The notes under the pieces: generated by a model
Told to the model about the DNA's origin: nothing
Seen by the model: the letters and a program-made list of their open reading frames with translations, nothing else
Database searches by the model: none
In this document: positions 1 to 10,799 of the stretch, one piece after another
Position numbering within the stretch: the stretch's first letter is position 1
How the letters are laid out: every line of letters starts with the position of its first letter
Translations under genes and position numbers: made by a program
From: Mesostigma viride
Lineage: Eukaryota > Streptophyta > Mesostigmatophyceae > Mesostigmatales > Mesostigmataceae
Reading direction: 5' to 3'
Assembly (NCBI GenBank): GCA_009746045.1
Contig: RPFO01000246.1
Coordinates: 2,064,517 to 2,128,516, forward strand
Length of the DNA: 64,000 nucleotides

Positions 1-207
1 AGGGAGGGGGGAGAGGGAGGAGGGAGAGGGAGGGAGGGAGGGAGGAGGGAGGAGGAGGGAGGGAGGGAGGGAGGGAGGAGGGAGGAGGGAGGGAGGGAGG
101 GAGGGAGGGAGGAGGGAGGAGGGAGGGAGGGAGGAGGGGGGAGGGATGGAGGATGGATGGATGGATGTTCTTAATTAATTAATTAATTAATTAATTAATT
201 AATTAAT
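1..207. repeat. GGGA microsatellite followed by (TTAA)n
   Basis: Positions 1-146 are degenerate GGGA/GGA tandem repeats, followed by a short GGAT tract and about nine TTAA units (172-207). The (TTAA)n block resembles the 3' tails of retroelements elsewhere in the window, so it may mark the end of an element lying to the left. No coding potential is seen. Confidence 0.9.
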
Positions 208-480
208 GGTCAAATTAAAGGCAATCATGGTACATGAAGCGAGACAAATCATGCCTGGACGCATGGCGATGTAAGAGCCCCCCCTCCCCCACGCCAGGAG
301 GAAGGGGTGCGTGACTGAGTAGAGTAGTTAGGATTTTGTGTTACGAGAGACAACTTTGTATATTATCAAGGAGACAACTTTGTATATAAGATTAGAGTGA
401 GATCAGCTAGTCTTCGCGGCTCAGTTCTAATGCACCCACCCCCATCAGTCCATGGAATACGTGCTCCTGCTCCAGATCCT
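208..480. other. non-coding, no gene seen
   Basis: Unique-looking sequence without a credible reading frame. A direct repeat of GAGACAACTTTGTATAT occurs twice near 345-386. Confidence 0.5.
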
Positions 481-693
481 TAATTAAGGCCAAAATGAGT
501 CCCTTCCAAACAACGTTTGCACTTAGATAGTTAGACGAATTATGCCCGACGAAGCTGGAACTTAACAGCCACAATGAATTACGGTTGTTCAGACCTTGTA
601 CAACGCCTCAGGGCATTTGGAGCCCTGAATGGTAACAAATGCTAACAAGGTAGTGTTGCTATCAATAATGATTTTAAAAATTAATATGATGTC

Positions 694-862
694 ATTAATT
701 AATTAATTAGTTATCAACATCACTCCGTTGGGAGTAAATGTAGCACATATCCCTGAGAAGGGGCATATGGCTTTTAATACATTCTAGGCTACTTCATGCA
801 AGGGTGGGAATGTAAGCTACCACTGCTCTAGGTGCACCAGGGCACCTGCACCACCATGTCAT
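694..862 (-). mobile_element. 3' end of an ORF1-only (TTAA)-tailed retroelement
   Basis: The (TTAA)n tail is followed by the conserved 3' block containing ACTCCGTTGGGAGT, also seen at 30020, 42302 and 54450. Only about 170 bp are present, so this is a strongly 5'-truncated copy. It lies inside duplication copy 1 and is absent from copy 2, so it arrived after the duplication. Confidence 0.75.
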
Positions 863-1133
863 ATTACAACCAAAACTGGTCGTCATCATGCAAGCATCTG
901 AAGCATGGTCGCAAAACTTCGTGTGCAAAATCTCATGTCATAAGGAGCCCAACATTATGACAATTGCCAGGCTTTGTAAAGATTTTTTATTTAACGATGA
1001 CTACAGCACAAACAGTGAGCGAAACCCTGGTGCATGTGAATGCCTGAGTGGCGACTGTTCCTAACAGAATGCAAGATGTAAGGTAGACATTGCGAGTATG
1101 CCACAAATGTGTGATGTGCAGTGCACATGCATG

Positions 1134-1187
1134 TGAGCTACCATGGTCCGGATTCTCCCGATTTCTGGCCTGCGCTGGTTGTCTCCT
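1134..1187 (+). mobile_element. truncated copy of a 339-bp SINE-like element
   Basis: The last ~54 bp match the right end of the element at 55266-55604 (GAGCTACCATGGTCCGGATT onward, ending CTCCTTG). The sister duplication at about 4998-5005 lacks it and shows the empty site; a short ATGT duplication flanks the insert. Loss of one end only fits 5' truncation during target-primed insertion. Confidence 0.65.
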
Positions 1188-2280
1188 TGATGTATACCCC
1201 ATGACACCATACTTCTAAACTACTTAAGAACCTTGGCACATTGCAAAATGGGAAAGAAAGCTGAACAATACATGCAACATCACTCACTAACACAGCCATG
1301 TGATTGCTACCAACACGTACCATGTACATCCTGTGTGAAATTATTGGCAACGACACGCCAAGCAAACGCCAAGGTACAGTATAACTGCGACAGGCTGGCA
1401 CATGTCACCTGGCATCCACGTATGCTCACCCCAAGGCATTGGCATATCCCCATGTCTATATCCGTTGCCCTTTGTGCGTACCGAGTCACCCATGCAGTCA
1501 CCCACCCATGCATCCACCTGGCCCACCCACACAAGTACTCATACACTTGCGCACCTGAGTACCCAGCCACCCACTGGTCCACCCACCCGGTGACCCAGCC
1601 AGCCAGCCACGCACCTACTAAACCAACCTATCTAACCACTCGTGCACCCAGGCACCCAGCCACATACCCACCCACTGGGACATCCACCCACCCAGCTAGC
1701 CACATATGCAATCTACCCACCTAGGCAATAAGGAGGCATTCACCCATCCTTTTATCCAGGCACCCATTACTAAAACCACGCAGCCACCTAACCACCCAGC
1801 CAGCTGGCCCCATGTGTGCCCACCAGGCCGCCCACCCCTGACCCACCCACGCCCCTTCCCACTCGACCACTCTTTCCCCCCATACCCTTATACCCACCGA
1901 CCTGCACCCACTCACCCTCACACATCCACATCCTCTCAGCCAGTCACCCACCCATCTCACCCCTAACATGCACAGCCCTCCACCCGCGATAGGTGAGTCG
2001 ATCCCAACTACAAAACCACCCACCCACCCATATCCGTGCACCCACCCACCCATTTACCTTCCCCATCGCTCACCCCACCCACTTCTAATCACAGCTACAC
2101 ATCCACCCGCCACAAACCAACGGTGCAAATCCTCCAGCCCATGCAACAGTTTCACTCAGGCATCCAACAATGCACCCACCTAGGAGTTCCCAAACCCCGT
2201 CGATCCCCCAGCCACCTGGCGATTCACTTATAAGCAACCACCCTTGCACCCATCCACCCACCATAACCACCCACCCACCC

Positions 2281-2344
2281 GCCCTCCCTCCCTCCTCCCT
2301 CCCTCCCTCCCTCCCTCCCTCCCTCCCTCCCTCCCTCCCTCCCG
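2281..2344. repeat. CCCT microsatellite
   Basis: Tandem CCCT units with a few interruptions. They create Ser-Leu-Pro frames on one strand and Glu-Gly-Arg frames on the other, neither credible as protein. Confidence 0.9.
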
Positions 2345-2660
2345 CCACCCCACCCACCCACCCTCTCCAACTGCATGTGGACTGCCTCTCCCAGCGACTC
2401 GGCCAGCCGTTTGAGTGTGTTTGGGACCATATGCTGATGCCCATGGATATTACGCGCGCCATCAACCAGGCAACACCAGTGACACTTGAGCTCCTTGTTA
2501 TCCTTCTCATCGGATGTACTGACGACACCCTGCACAATTACAGCTCACAAGGCAACTAACATGCTGGAGGAACGCATCCGCCGCAGTGGACGTCAGTAAC
2601 GGATGTTGCAATGTTGCTGGAGGGAGGTCAATCGACCGCACCCGTACATACAAGGGGCAA

Positions 2661-3055
2661 TTATTGATGCGTCATACCCAAAACAGGAAGAAAATGTGGC
2701 ACAACTAACCTTGCCATCAACATGGATGGACGGAGTTGGAGACCAACTGCAGCGCGGCATTCGCAAGGGCACAGGCTGTGTTGTTCAGCAGGTCCACCGC
2801 TGGACTGCCCGATGCCGAGTCCAGGTTCTTCCTTACACAAACTCTCCACAAGCGTGATTGTCGTCCTTGGCTGCCAACTGCGGAAAGGAGGCCAGTGCTC
2901 GCTTCAGCAGGAACTCGGCAATTGCAATCACGGTGGGCCCTGGCACGATTTGCAGGCCTACACATGCTTGCCCCGCATGTGCCTCCCCCACGTGTGCATC
3001 CACCGCAGTTGACGTGCTCGCTCGCAGCTCCCACTACCGCTGGCTTCGTTGCCAT
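2661..3055 (-). pseudogene. possible coding exon remnant
   Basis: The minus strand has an open frame from an ATG at 3055 with ordinary amino acid composition rather than simple repeats. A splice-donor-like GGCAAG/GTTAGT lies near 2710. No family was recognised. It may be one exon of a decayed gene or captured DNA. The call rests only on composition and one donor-like site. Confidence 0.2.
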
Positions 3056-3360
3056 GTTCCTCCACCCGTTGCCTCTTGCATCTTAGCTGTTCCTCGCGCT
3101 TCTCCGCAGCCTCTCTTTCCCTCTCTTCCTCTCTCTTTTCTGCTGCCGTTCATGCCTTGCTCCAGATATAGATGTGGCTGCTTAGGCGTTCAATCTGCAT
3201 CACAGAATTGGACGATATGCACGTCAAAGGAAAGCCAACCAAGCAGCAACATTACCAACAATGTAGCGGGAGGGTCAGTGCAGAGGCCAGCAACATAACT
3301 GCCTTAGTCTTGTACTCCTACCATACACATTAGGGAAGACTGCTGGCATGGCAGCCTGCA

Positions 3361-3618
3361 TCACAGCAATGAATTGCCGCCAACTAAAATAAGAGAGTGA
3401 CTCACCGCTACTCTTCCCTGAAGCCGACTGGTCACACCTCCATTGTGGCGTTGTTTTACCACTTTAAGGCTCTTCCACAGCGTGCGATTTTGTTGATGCC
3501 ATTTTCTCAATTCCTGTAGCATATATTTTGCCCCCGCCGCACGCTTCCATGGGTTGCCATGTACATCATACTTTGCTGATGCTGCAGAGAAGTCAAGCGG
3601 TTCTTTGCATTCCCTCAC
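3361..3618 (-). pseudogene. possible coding exon remnant, Lys/Arg-rich helical segment
   Basis: An 85-codon minus-strand frame encodes a basic, Trp-containing stretch (around KRAAGAKYMLQELRKWHQQN) that does not look like repeat translation. The upstream CAG/GTGAGG could be a splice site. No family was recognised. It adjoins a repeat (3682-4252) that also occurs inside the TTAA-flanked element at 32408-35047, so it may be mobile-element cargo. Confidence 0.25.
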
Positions 3619-3681
3619 CTGTATTCAACGGCAACGCCAAAACGGAATGCCAACGAATGCGGAGCGGGGGAACAAGGCATA

Positions 3682-4252
3682 AATCAACGCATGGTGAACC
3701 GGCAGATGCTGAGGCAGACACGACAATGCACTGGGTGCATGGCAACCATGTGAACACTGATGGTAGCACTCACATGCCTAACAAGCATTTTCTTTGTTTC
3801 CCCTGGGTTAGAGTGTAAGGCCTATGCCAACCAAGGTAAACAACAAAACAACACATCCTAAACTGCCCTAACTGACATGGGCAACAAACATGGCCAATGG
3901 AGGACAAGGAACCAAGTAGGATCATCCAACAGGATCATGGTATTATGGCAGCTTGCATGCAGTAAATTACATCAAGCATGGTTGGCTCAGCACATTGAAG
4001 TATTGTCACATCATTAGAACAAGGGAAAGTCAGAAATCAACGCATGGTGAACCGGCAGATGATGAGGCAGACACGACAATGCACTTGGTGCATGGCAACT
4101 ATGTGAACACTGATGGTAGCATTCACATGCCTAACAAGCATTTTCTCTGTTTCCCCTGGGTTAGAGTGTAAGGCCTATGCCAACCCAGCTAAACAACAAA
4201 ACAACACATCCTAAACTGCGCTAACTGACATGGGCAACAAACATGGCCAATG
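3682..4252. repeat. two direct copies of a ~220-bp repeat
   Basis: Copies at 3682-3900 and 4034-4252 are over 90% identical, both starting AAATCAACGCATGGTGAACC, with a ~130-bp spacer. Part of the unit (ATGCCAACCAAG to CATGGTTGGCTCAGCA) recurs at about 33830-34060 inside the TTAA-flanked element, so the unit is dispersed as well as tandem. Confidence 0.75.
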
Positions 4253-4439
4253 GACACAACACCTTGAAATGGCCTTTTTTTTACATAAATTATGGCCCAT
4301 GGCAAGTTTATTGTCCGATTGACCTAGGATTGGATCCCACCACTCCCCGGGATGTGTCTGGCTAGTGGTGGAGTAGTTGAGTCAAAATGTTAAGTTTACA
4401 TGGTACTCCCTGCTTAAGTTAACTCCAGATCCAAGGCCA

Positions 4440-6280
4440 AAACTGGCCACCTAAACCACTTGCACTTGCATAGAAACAATAGTTGATCTCAGATTATGCT
4501 GTAACTTTGCAGTGGTGATGAATAATAGTTGTTCTGACCTTGTACAAAGTTCTACGCCATTTGGAGCCCTAGTTGGTGACAAATGCTAGCAAAATTTTGC
4601 TAGCATTTGTCATTAATGGCCATTTAAAATCAATATTTAACCCAAATAATGTCAGAATGCCACCAAAACTTATTGCCATCATGCCAGCACCTGAAGCAAG
4701 GTCTCAACAAGTCATGAGCAGAAATTCAGATCATGCAGAGCCCAAAATGGTGACATTTGCCAGCAATTGTCACCATTTTTTGCTTTTTTACCCACAATTT
4801 TAACAACATTACCCACCAAAACATTCTCCAAGCTGGGGCGCATCATTTAAATCTTTGCAGGCAACTCAAGAATGACTAGTACAAACAGTGTGCAAAACCT
4901 TGGTGCATGTGAATGCCTGAGTGGTGACCATTGCTAGCAGAATCCATCATGTAAGGTAGGCATTGCCAGTATGCCACAAAGCTGTGATGTGCAGTGCATG
5001 TCCATATGTATACCCCATGACACCGTGCCTCTAAACTACTTGGCACATTGCAAAATGGGAAGGAAAGGTGAATAATACATGCCACATCACTAACACAGCC
5101 ATTTGAATGCTACCAACACGCACCATGCATGATATACACTGCGTGTACAGTAATACATGTCGAGAATATGCCGAGCGAGCATATCAAGGTGCAGTGACCC
5201 CAACGCTGGCACATGTCACCTGGCATCCACGTATGCTCACATGATATGGCATTGGCATATCCCATGTCTCCATCTCTTGCACTTTGTGCGCACCAAGCCA
5301 CCCATGCAGTCGCCCACCCATGCAGCCACCTGGCCACCCACCCACACAACTGCTCACACACTCGCGCGCCCGTGCACCCAGACAGCCACCTGTCCTCCCA
5401 CCCAGTGACCCACCCACCAAGCCAGCCGCGCACGTGCTTACCCAACTTATACAACCATGCGTGCACCTAGGCACCCAACCACCTACCAACCCACTTGGAC
5501 ATCCACCCACCCACCAAGGCACCTGCGCAACCCACACACCAACTAGGTAATAAGCAGGCATTCCCCCATCCAATGAGCCAACCACCCAACCACCCAACCA
5601 CCTAAACACCCAGCCAGCTGGCCCCATATGCACCCGTCCGGCCACCCACAGTTGACCCACCCACGCACCTACCCACTCAACCATTCACTGCCCCCACACC
5701 CTTATACCCACTGACCCACCCACTGACCCACCCACACATGCATTTTCTCAGCCAGCACCCCGGCACCTACCTCACCCCAAACCTGCACAGCCCTTCACCC
5801 GTGATAGGTGAGTCGGTCCCAACCATAAACCCATCCACGCATCCATATCTGTGCGCCCACCCGTCCATCTACCCGTCCCTTCGCCCACCCACCCACATCT
5901 AGTCATCTACACATCCACCAGCCACCAGCCACCAATGGCCCACCCACCAACCCACACACACACATACATCCCTAACCAACCAACCACCAACACACCACCC
6001 TCAAAAACGTGCAGTTGTTTCACTCATGCATCCAACAACCCACCCACTTCAAAGTCCCCAAAGCCTATCATCACCCAGCCACCTGGGCATCTGCCAATAA
6101 CCGACCGCCCTTGCACTCATCCACCCACCATGACCAGCCAGCCAGCCACCCACCCTCTCCAACTGCCTGTGCTCCCACCTACGCAGCCAGCCATTTACCA
6201 AAGCATCCACCTATCAGCCACCCACCTGCCATTGAACCCACCCACGCCTAGGCATCCCTTGAAGCATCTATAGCCCAAGC
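4440..6280. repeat. segmental duplication, copy 2
   Basis: Diverged partner of 480-2380 with the same motif order. It lacks both insertions seen in copy 1 and so preserves the older arrangement. The CCCA-rich tract from about 5250 is longer and more degenerate. No gene seen. Confidence 0.7.
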
Positions 6281-6289
6281 CTCCCACCC

Positions 6290-7370
6290 AAGGCTCTCTG
6301 GGCAATCAAACAACCAAACAACCAATCACCCAGCTATACAACCACCTAACCACCTAACCACTCAACAACACAATCACCGAACCACCTAACTACCCAACAC
6401 CCAAACCAGCCAGGCATGTGCCCGCCTCGCATGCCCTCACCATTGCAACACCCCATACACGCCCCGCTCACCTAGCCAGCCACACACCCAGCCAGTCTCC
6501 TGCTCAACTCACGCATGAAGGCAATATCAGCCATGCATGGCCTCACCTTGCATCACTTGCATTGCCTGGTTAATTTGCATGAGACAGTTTCCATCTCATT
6601 GTCAGCAACTGAAAAGGCTCTTTCTTCACAGTTATGAATAAGCTACAACGTTGGAAACGTTCTCCCATCCCTCTTTAAAACAGTCTTTAAATCAGAAAGA
6701 CAAGGGCAAATCTCTGGACAAGGTGGCAATAACCACTGCACCATGCTCTTGAGAAAGTCTTAACAACCCAGCTTTCTACCCTTTTAGAAGCTGCCTTGCG
6801 TTAGCAACGATTCTGGGCCCTCTGGCTCGCTCACCTGGCTTAATCTGCGCTTCTTTATGGCTGCCGGGATATGCGAAGCTTGGGCCGAGGGTGTCGTGGC
6901 GAGGTCGTCTGCCCGACTCATCACTTCTCGAAACCGCACTGCCGACTAATAAAAACGATGCCCCCCTTTGCCTTTTGTATCTGGCGTCAAAAGAACAATG
7001 AACTCGCTTGGAAACACTGTCGCAAAGAGCTTCCTACAGGCATTATAAGCAATTTTCGCAGCTTTTACCGCACTTACTGCACATCCGGAAGACCATTAGC
7101 GGCCTTCGCGCGGAATCTTGGGCACGCCATATCTTCTGCTGGCTCATTGCCGCAGGCTGGCAGTATAGGAAGGTCGGGCATAGCCTAAAGAGCTGATTAT
7201 CTGACGACAAAGATATGCATTGCATGAAGCAAGAAACAGACGGATTTCGCACCCCCATATTTATTCACGTCAATGCCGGACAATTAAAAGCGAAACTCAA
7301 AAAACGAAAACACTAACGTTTTCGGGAATATTATAACGAACAAGCTGAGCTGCCAGCTATGTCGCGGTTT
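6290..7370. other. gene-poor stretch with a possible hAT transposase fragment
   Basis: On the minus strand around 6560-6790, fragments of a frame include CEERAFSVADNEME. This loosely resembles the C-terminal dimerisation block of hAT transposases (ERxFS followed by a short loop). The frame is broken by stops, so it would be a decayed remnant. The rest holds short frames without recognisable content. Confidence 0.2.
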
Positions 7371-7680
7371 ACGATCCAGTTAACGATAACGGCTCCGTAA
7401 CCACCCCAGTGCCTAATATTGGGGCAGCTATGGCGCCGTAACCACTACCTGACCCGTCCCGTATACCCCAACGTAACCTGAACCGAAGCCGTTCACGCCC
7501 CCGTAAACATAACCGGCCCAGTTACTGGGCCGTACCGAATCTCGGGGCCAATATTCCGAATGGTACCGTAACCGGTCCGGTAACCCAAACCGCCAACGAA
7601 TACGGACCCGTAACCTGGCCCGTCGAAGTTACCGGGCAGGTTACGGGGGCGTCGAAGTTACCGGACAGGTTACGGGGGCT
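7370..7680. repeat. degenerate tandem repeat rich in CCGTAACC
   Basis: Irregular repeats of a 12-18-bp unit around CCGTAACCGG and GTTACCGGGC. They abut the truncated end of LTR-B copy A at about 7697. Confidence 0.65.
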
Positions 7681-8299
7681 TCAAATTAACTCCTAGTGTG
7701 GCCATGGCGTCCTCCCTCAGCTTGACGAAGTCTTCAAAGGCGTGGACCACTAGCTGCCCCTTGATGGGCTTGTAGTCCAGGTATTCTTGCTTCAGGTGGG
7801 ACCCATCTATGGTCCTCTTGTCACTCAGGAACGACCTGAGTCGCGTCATAAACGCCGTCCAGGTGTCCCCCGCCGCATGTCGCTCCCGAACAAACTTGAA
7901 CAGCCGCCTCGCCGACTGCCGTATGTAGGCACTAGACGCCAGGATGCGAAGCTTGTCACCGTTGTATATCTCCGTGTACAAGTTCATGTCCTCTAACATC
8001 CTCTCAGCATCCCGGGGCTGCCAATTGTCCTTGATGGACTGAAACTGGCCTAGCACCGCGTACCCCTCAGCAACGGTTGGTCGCTTAGGCGCCGCTTGAT
8101 CTGCGGCTGGCGCGTGCTGCCCGCCCTGCGATCCTTGGCTCTGATTATCTGGCACCTCAGCCTGGTCTCCCAGCGCCTGGCTGTCCCCGCGTCCATCGCG
8201 TCCACCGCGTCCATCGCGTCCATCTCGTCCATCCAGCCCAGCGCCGCGCCGCGCGTAGCCCAGAAAGCCCGCTTGTTGGTTGACAGCTCCATCCTCCAT
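7670..8299 (-). CDS. Gag-like protein of LTR-B copy A (C-terminally truncated)
   Basis: A 209-residue frame from an ATG at 8299. The N-terminal third is a low-complexity Asp-Gly-Arg repeat and a Gln-rich stretch. The rest (about residues 75-200) is a helical capsid-like region including DNWQPRDAERMLEDMNLYTE and ARRLFKFVRERHAAGDTW. It is over 95% identical to the Gag of copy B, which continues into a CCHC zinc knuckle; here homology ends at about residue 200 and the last residues are foreign. The assignment rests on position (behind an LTR, before zinc knuckle and integrase in copy B) rather than on a recognised Gag motif. Probably inactive. Confidence 0.7.
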   Translation of the reverse strand: MEDGAVNQQAGFLGYARRGAGLDGRDGRDGRGGRDGRGDSQALGDQAEVPDNQSQGSQGGQHAPAADQAAPKRPTVAEGYAVLGQFQSIKDNWQPRDAERMLEDMNLYTEIYNGDKLRILASSAYIRQSARRLFKFVRERHAAGDTWTAFMTRLRSFLSDKRTIDGSHLKQEYLDYKPIKGQLVVHAFEDFVKLREDAMATLGVNLKPP

Positions 8300-8404
8300 G
8301 ATGGCCTCTGTTCAGATCTGCTACAGCCAGCCAAGTGCGGGCCAAGCAGCAATTAAAGCAATATAAGCTATTGAACAAGAAAGGAAAGTGCCAAGTGTTA
8401 CCAC

Positions 8405-9325
8405 TCAGGCAAGACCACCACGGCTGGCCCCAGGCGCGTCCTGGTTCTCCTTGTCGCTGTCGTCGTCGCTGTCGCTCACCACAATCAGCTCTGGTACCCT
8501 GCTACCTGCTGCGCCGTCGTCGACCCGCTGTCGGCCCGCGATGACTGAATCGTCACCGTTGGTAAAGTAGACAGGCGACAGCCCGTCGTTGGCACCCCGC
8601 GGATTGTATCTTGGCACCTCGTGGTCGCCAAGTGTCTCGTCGCCTAGCCCAGCGACACCCCCTGCTCCCTCCTCAAGGTCACTATCGTACCCAAGAGGTG
8701 CAAACTCTTCCCAACGCGTCACACGAACGCGAAGGGGCGGGGGCAGTTCCTGAAAAGGAACTCTTACTCTCTCCGGAAACCTGCCGACTCTTGTCGCGCG
8801 CTGTCCTCCGGTGATGGCTTCCGCTGTCGCCCCGACCTCTGCAAGCCGCCTGTAGTGCTCCGCTCCGCGTCGTTCACGCCTAACTGGCCCCGCTGCAACA
8901 CCCTCGTCGCCGATGCCGCCTGCGAAAGCACGTGGTACTCCCGCGCCCGCTACTGTCGGTACAAACTCGTGTCGCCCTGCGCCAGCTGCTTCCGCAACCT
9001 CGCCTCGCCTTGCCGCCAACTCCGTCCGCACTCGCTCTGCTACTGCAGTAATCACCGTCTGGATGCCGACCAACCCGTGAAGCTCCTGCTCAAGGTCGTC
9101 GATGCTCCGGTGCTCCGGAATGACGATGGTTTGTACGTGTCGCAGAATTCGCTCCCAATCTTCGACCTGGTCGTCGACGAATTGCACGAAGCTGCGATTA
9201 ACAGGCGGACGACCTGCAAGCAATAAAGATAGATCCCGAACGACACGACGTAATTCAGGAGAAATCGAACCCCCAGCAGACTGCCGAAACCGGAAATACT
9301 GCTGCCGTTGTTCCTCCTGCACCAT
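8405..9325 (-). CDS. accessory frame upstream of Gag in LTR-B copy A
   Basis: An intact 306-residue frame beginning at an ATG 93 bp inside the LTR edge and ending 105 bp before the Gag ATG. It holds a predicted helical N-terminal half (around FVQFVDDQVEDWERILRHVQ), an Ala/Gly-rich middle and an acidic Ser/Asp tail (VVSDSDDDSDKENQ). The same frame lies at 37028-37952 in copy B but is broken there by frameshifts. No database family was recognised. It could be an extra N-terminal Gag product or a separate structural protein. Conservation in two copies at the same place supports a real element gene. Confidence 0.6.
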   Translation of the reverse strand: MVQEEQRQQYFRFRQSAGGSISPELRRVVRDLSLLLAGRPPVNRSFVQFVDDQVEDWERILRHVQTIVIPEHRSIDDLEQELHGLVGIQTVITAVAERVRTELAARRGEVAEAAGAGRHEFVPTVAGAGVPRAFAGGIGDEGVAAGPVRRERRGAEHYRRLAEVGATAEAITGGQRATRVGRFPERVRVPFQELPPPLRVRVTRWEEFAPLGYDSDLEEGAGGVAGLGDETLGDHEVPRYNPRGANDGLSPVYFTNGDDSVIAGRQRVDDGAAGSRVPELIVVSDSDDDSDKENQDAPGASRGGLA

Positions 9326-9418
9326 TCACCACCAGACGAGCTCCTCGAGTCGTCAACGCTGCACACCGCAACCGGCAACGACCCTCCTGGCCGTTCCGCT
9401 GAGACTGGTTGTAATTTG

Positions 9419-10116
9419 AGTTAAACGTTCTTATCACACGCAATGTGAAGGATATGGTTGCAATGCAGCAATGTGTGAATATGGTTGGAAACGGAGCTTT
9501 GTTAAAATCGGATAATGTTTACAGCGCTCACACACTTGAGGCTTGTACACGCGCTTGCCAAGTCAAGGCACAACACGTGAGGCGGGCTCGCAAGAGATGC
9601 CCATTTGGCACTGGCCTATTGTTTATATACTTGTGCACTGTGCTTGCTAGTCCTGAGCAGCCTAGGAGGCCTGCTCAGTAATAACACCCCCGGTACAGTA
9701 TTCACTACCTGTACAGCGCCCAACTCCTATACAGTAGGTCTGCCATACAGGCACAGTGACTACAGAGCACAGTCCACAGTGACTATTGCATCTGCACCTA
9801 GAAGTCCAGGACTAAGCCTGCGGTACCAACAGACCACAGGTTAAGGTTCCTATTTCCTGCGTACGACGTATCAATCCAATACCGTCGTAGGTACAGCACC
9901 TAATTCCTGTCAGCCCAGGAATTACTGTCGACCCCATATGTCGTCGGCAAATATTCACGTCCGACTTAGAAGAACAGCCGGCTCGCGCTCGCGCGCGACC
10001 GGGAAGTCGGAACGCCATAACTTTCTTGATACTTGTCGGAATGAACTCGTTCCGGTGCCGCTGGAATCGCAGAGATATGCCGAATCAGGATCACGCCAAT
10101 GCGCTTGGCGTTAACT
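9419..10116 (-). repeat. LTR of LTR-B copy A (698 bp)
   Basis: Matches 38046-38743 over its full length. On the plus strand it reads AGTTAAAC...GTTAACT, so the ends are short inverted repeats of the type AGTTA...TAACT. The copia element at 10800 has the same terminal motif, although the LTR sequences themselves differ. No second LTR was found because the element is truncated. Confidence 0.75.
9621..9630 (-). promoter_or_regulatory. TATA-box-like site in the LTR
   Basis: The minus strand reads GTATATAAAC. Copy B has GTATATAAAG at the equivalent place (38246-38254). It lies about 210 bp inside the leader-side end of the LTR, a reasonable place for the core promoter of a transcript running towards Gag. 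Confidence 0.4.
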
Positions 10117-10296
10117 TGCATGGGGGGGCTAGTCCTCTTTAAGTGATTTGGAGAAAGATGATGGACATGGCCACGTGGGCCCATGGTCATGAATTTATTG
10201 ATTAATTAATAGACACGTGACTGTGCAGGTCATAGAGGCCAACAAGCCCCATGCAGTGGGGAAGGAACGTGTTTTCAAACGAGGGCGGCATGCCAA

Positions 10297-10786
10297 CGAA
10301 GACCCCTAGGGTCGCGACCATCACAAAGAGAACATAGAACTGTTTTGTAGATAGCTTTGACCGGTAGGATTGCGTGCACCCCTCCCTCCCTCCCTCCATC
10401 CCTCCCTCCCTCCCTCCCTCCCTCCCTCCCTCCCTCCCTCCCTCCCTCCCTCCCTCCCTCCCTCCCTCCCTCCCTCCCTCCCTCCCTCCCTCCCTCCTCC
10501 CTCCCTCCCTCCCTCCCTCCCTCCCTCCCTCCCTCCCTCCCTCCCTCCCTCCCTCCCTCCTCCCTCCCTCCCTCCCTCCCTCCCTCCCTCCCTCCCTCCC
10601 TCCCTCCCTCCCTCCCTCCCTCCATCCATCCATCCACCCTAAACCCTCCCTCCCTCCCTACCTCCCTCCCTCCCTCCCTCCCTCCACCCTAAACCCTCCC
10701 TCCCTCCCTCCCTCCATCCATCCATCCGGGTTAATGCTCCGTGACTCCCCAGTGGCAGCACGAGTTTAATTATATAATTAATTAAT
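10297..10786 (+). mobile_element. (TTAA)-tailed element, second family, with expanded CCCT tract
   Basis: The left block (CCCCTAGGGTCGCG, GTAGATAGCTTTGACCGG) and right block (GGGTTAATGCTCCGTGACTC ... GCACGAGTTTAATTA) flank a ~345-bp CCCT microsatellite. The inverted copy at 56318-56487 has the same two blocks with only about 20 bp between them, so the microsatellite expanded inside this copy. The right end has the hairpin-plus-TTAA tail described in the findings. The LTR of the next element begins 14 bp beyond. Confidence 0.65.
10378..10720. repeat. CCCT microsatellite
   Basis: About 85 CCCT units with single-base slips. Two interruptions read CCACCCTAAACCCTCCC, which contains a plant-type telomere unit. 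Long Ser/Leu/Pro and Glu/Gly/Arg frames here are artefacts. Confidence 0.95.
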
Positions 10787-10799
10787 GTGGACATGTGTG

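Larger units (their letters stand above)
480..2380. repeat. segmental duplication, copy 1
   Basis: This block is collinear with 4440-6280: both carry the same order of short motifs (for example CTTGTACAA, TTTGGAGCCCT, GGTGCATGTGAATGCCTGAG, TGTCACCTGGCATCCACGTA) and then run into a CCCA-rich tract. Copy 1 has two insertions that copy 2 lacks: a (TTAA)-tailed element end at 694-862 and a SINE-like fragment at 1134-1187. The CCCA tract (about 1480-2380) gives long His/Pro/Thr frames on both strands, which I regard as microsatellite shadows. Confidence 0.7.
7697..10116 (-). mobile_element. LTR-B retrotransposon, copy A (truncated)
   Basis: Collinear and highly similar to 36345-38743 (copy B). 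Read on the minus strand it has one LTR (9419-10116), a leader, an accessory frame (8405-9325) and a Gag frame (7670-8299). Homology stops near 7697, just before the Gag C-terminus, where a tandem repeat begins. The zinc knuckle, integrase and downstream genes are missing. Confidence 0.85.

Noticed and set aside
1233-2560. Several long His/Pro/Thr-rich reading frames, also at 5157-6270
   Set aside because: They come from a degenerate CCCA tract that leaves frames open on both strands; no start context, domain or codon bias supports them.
10202-10770. Glu/Gly/Arg and Ser/Leu/Pro frames of 90-140 codons
   Set aside because: Pure translation of the CCCT microsatellite.
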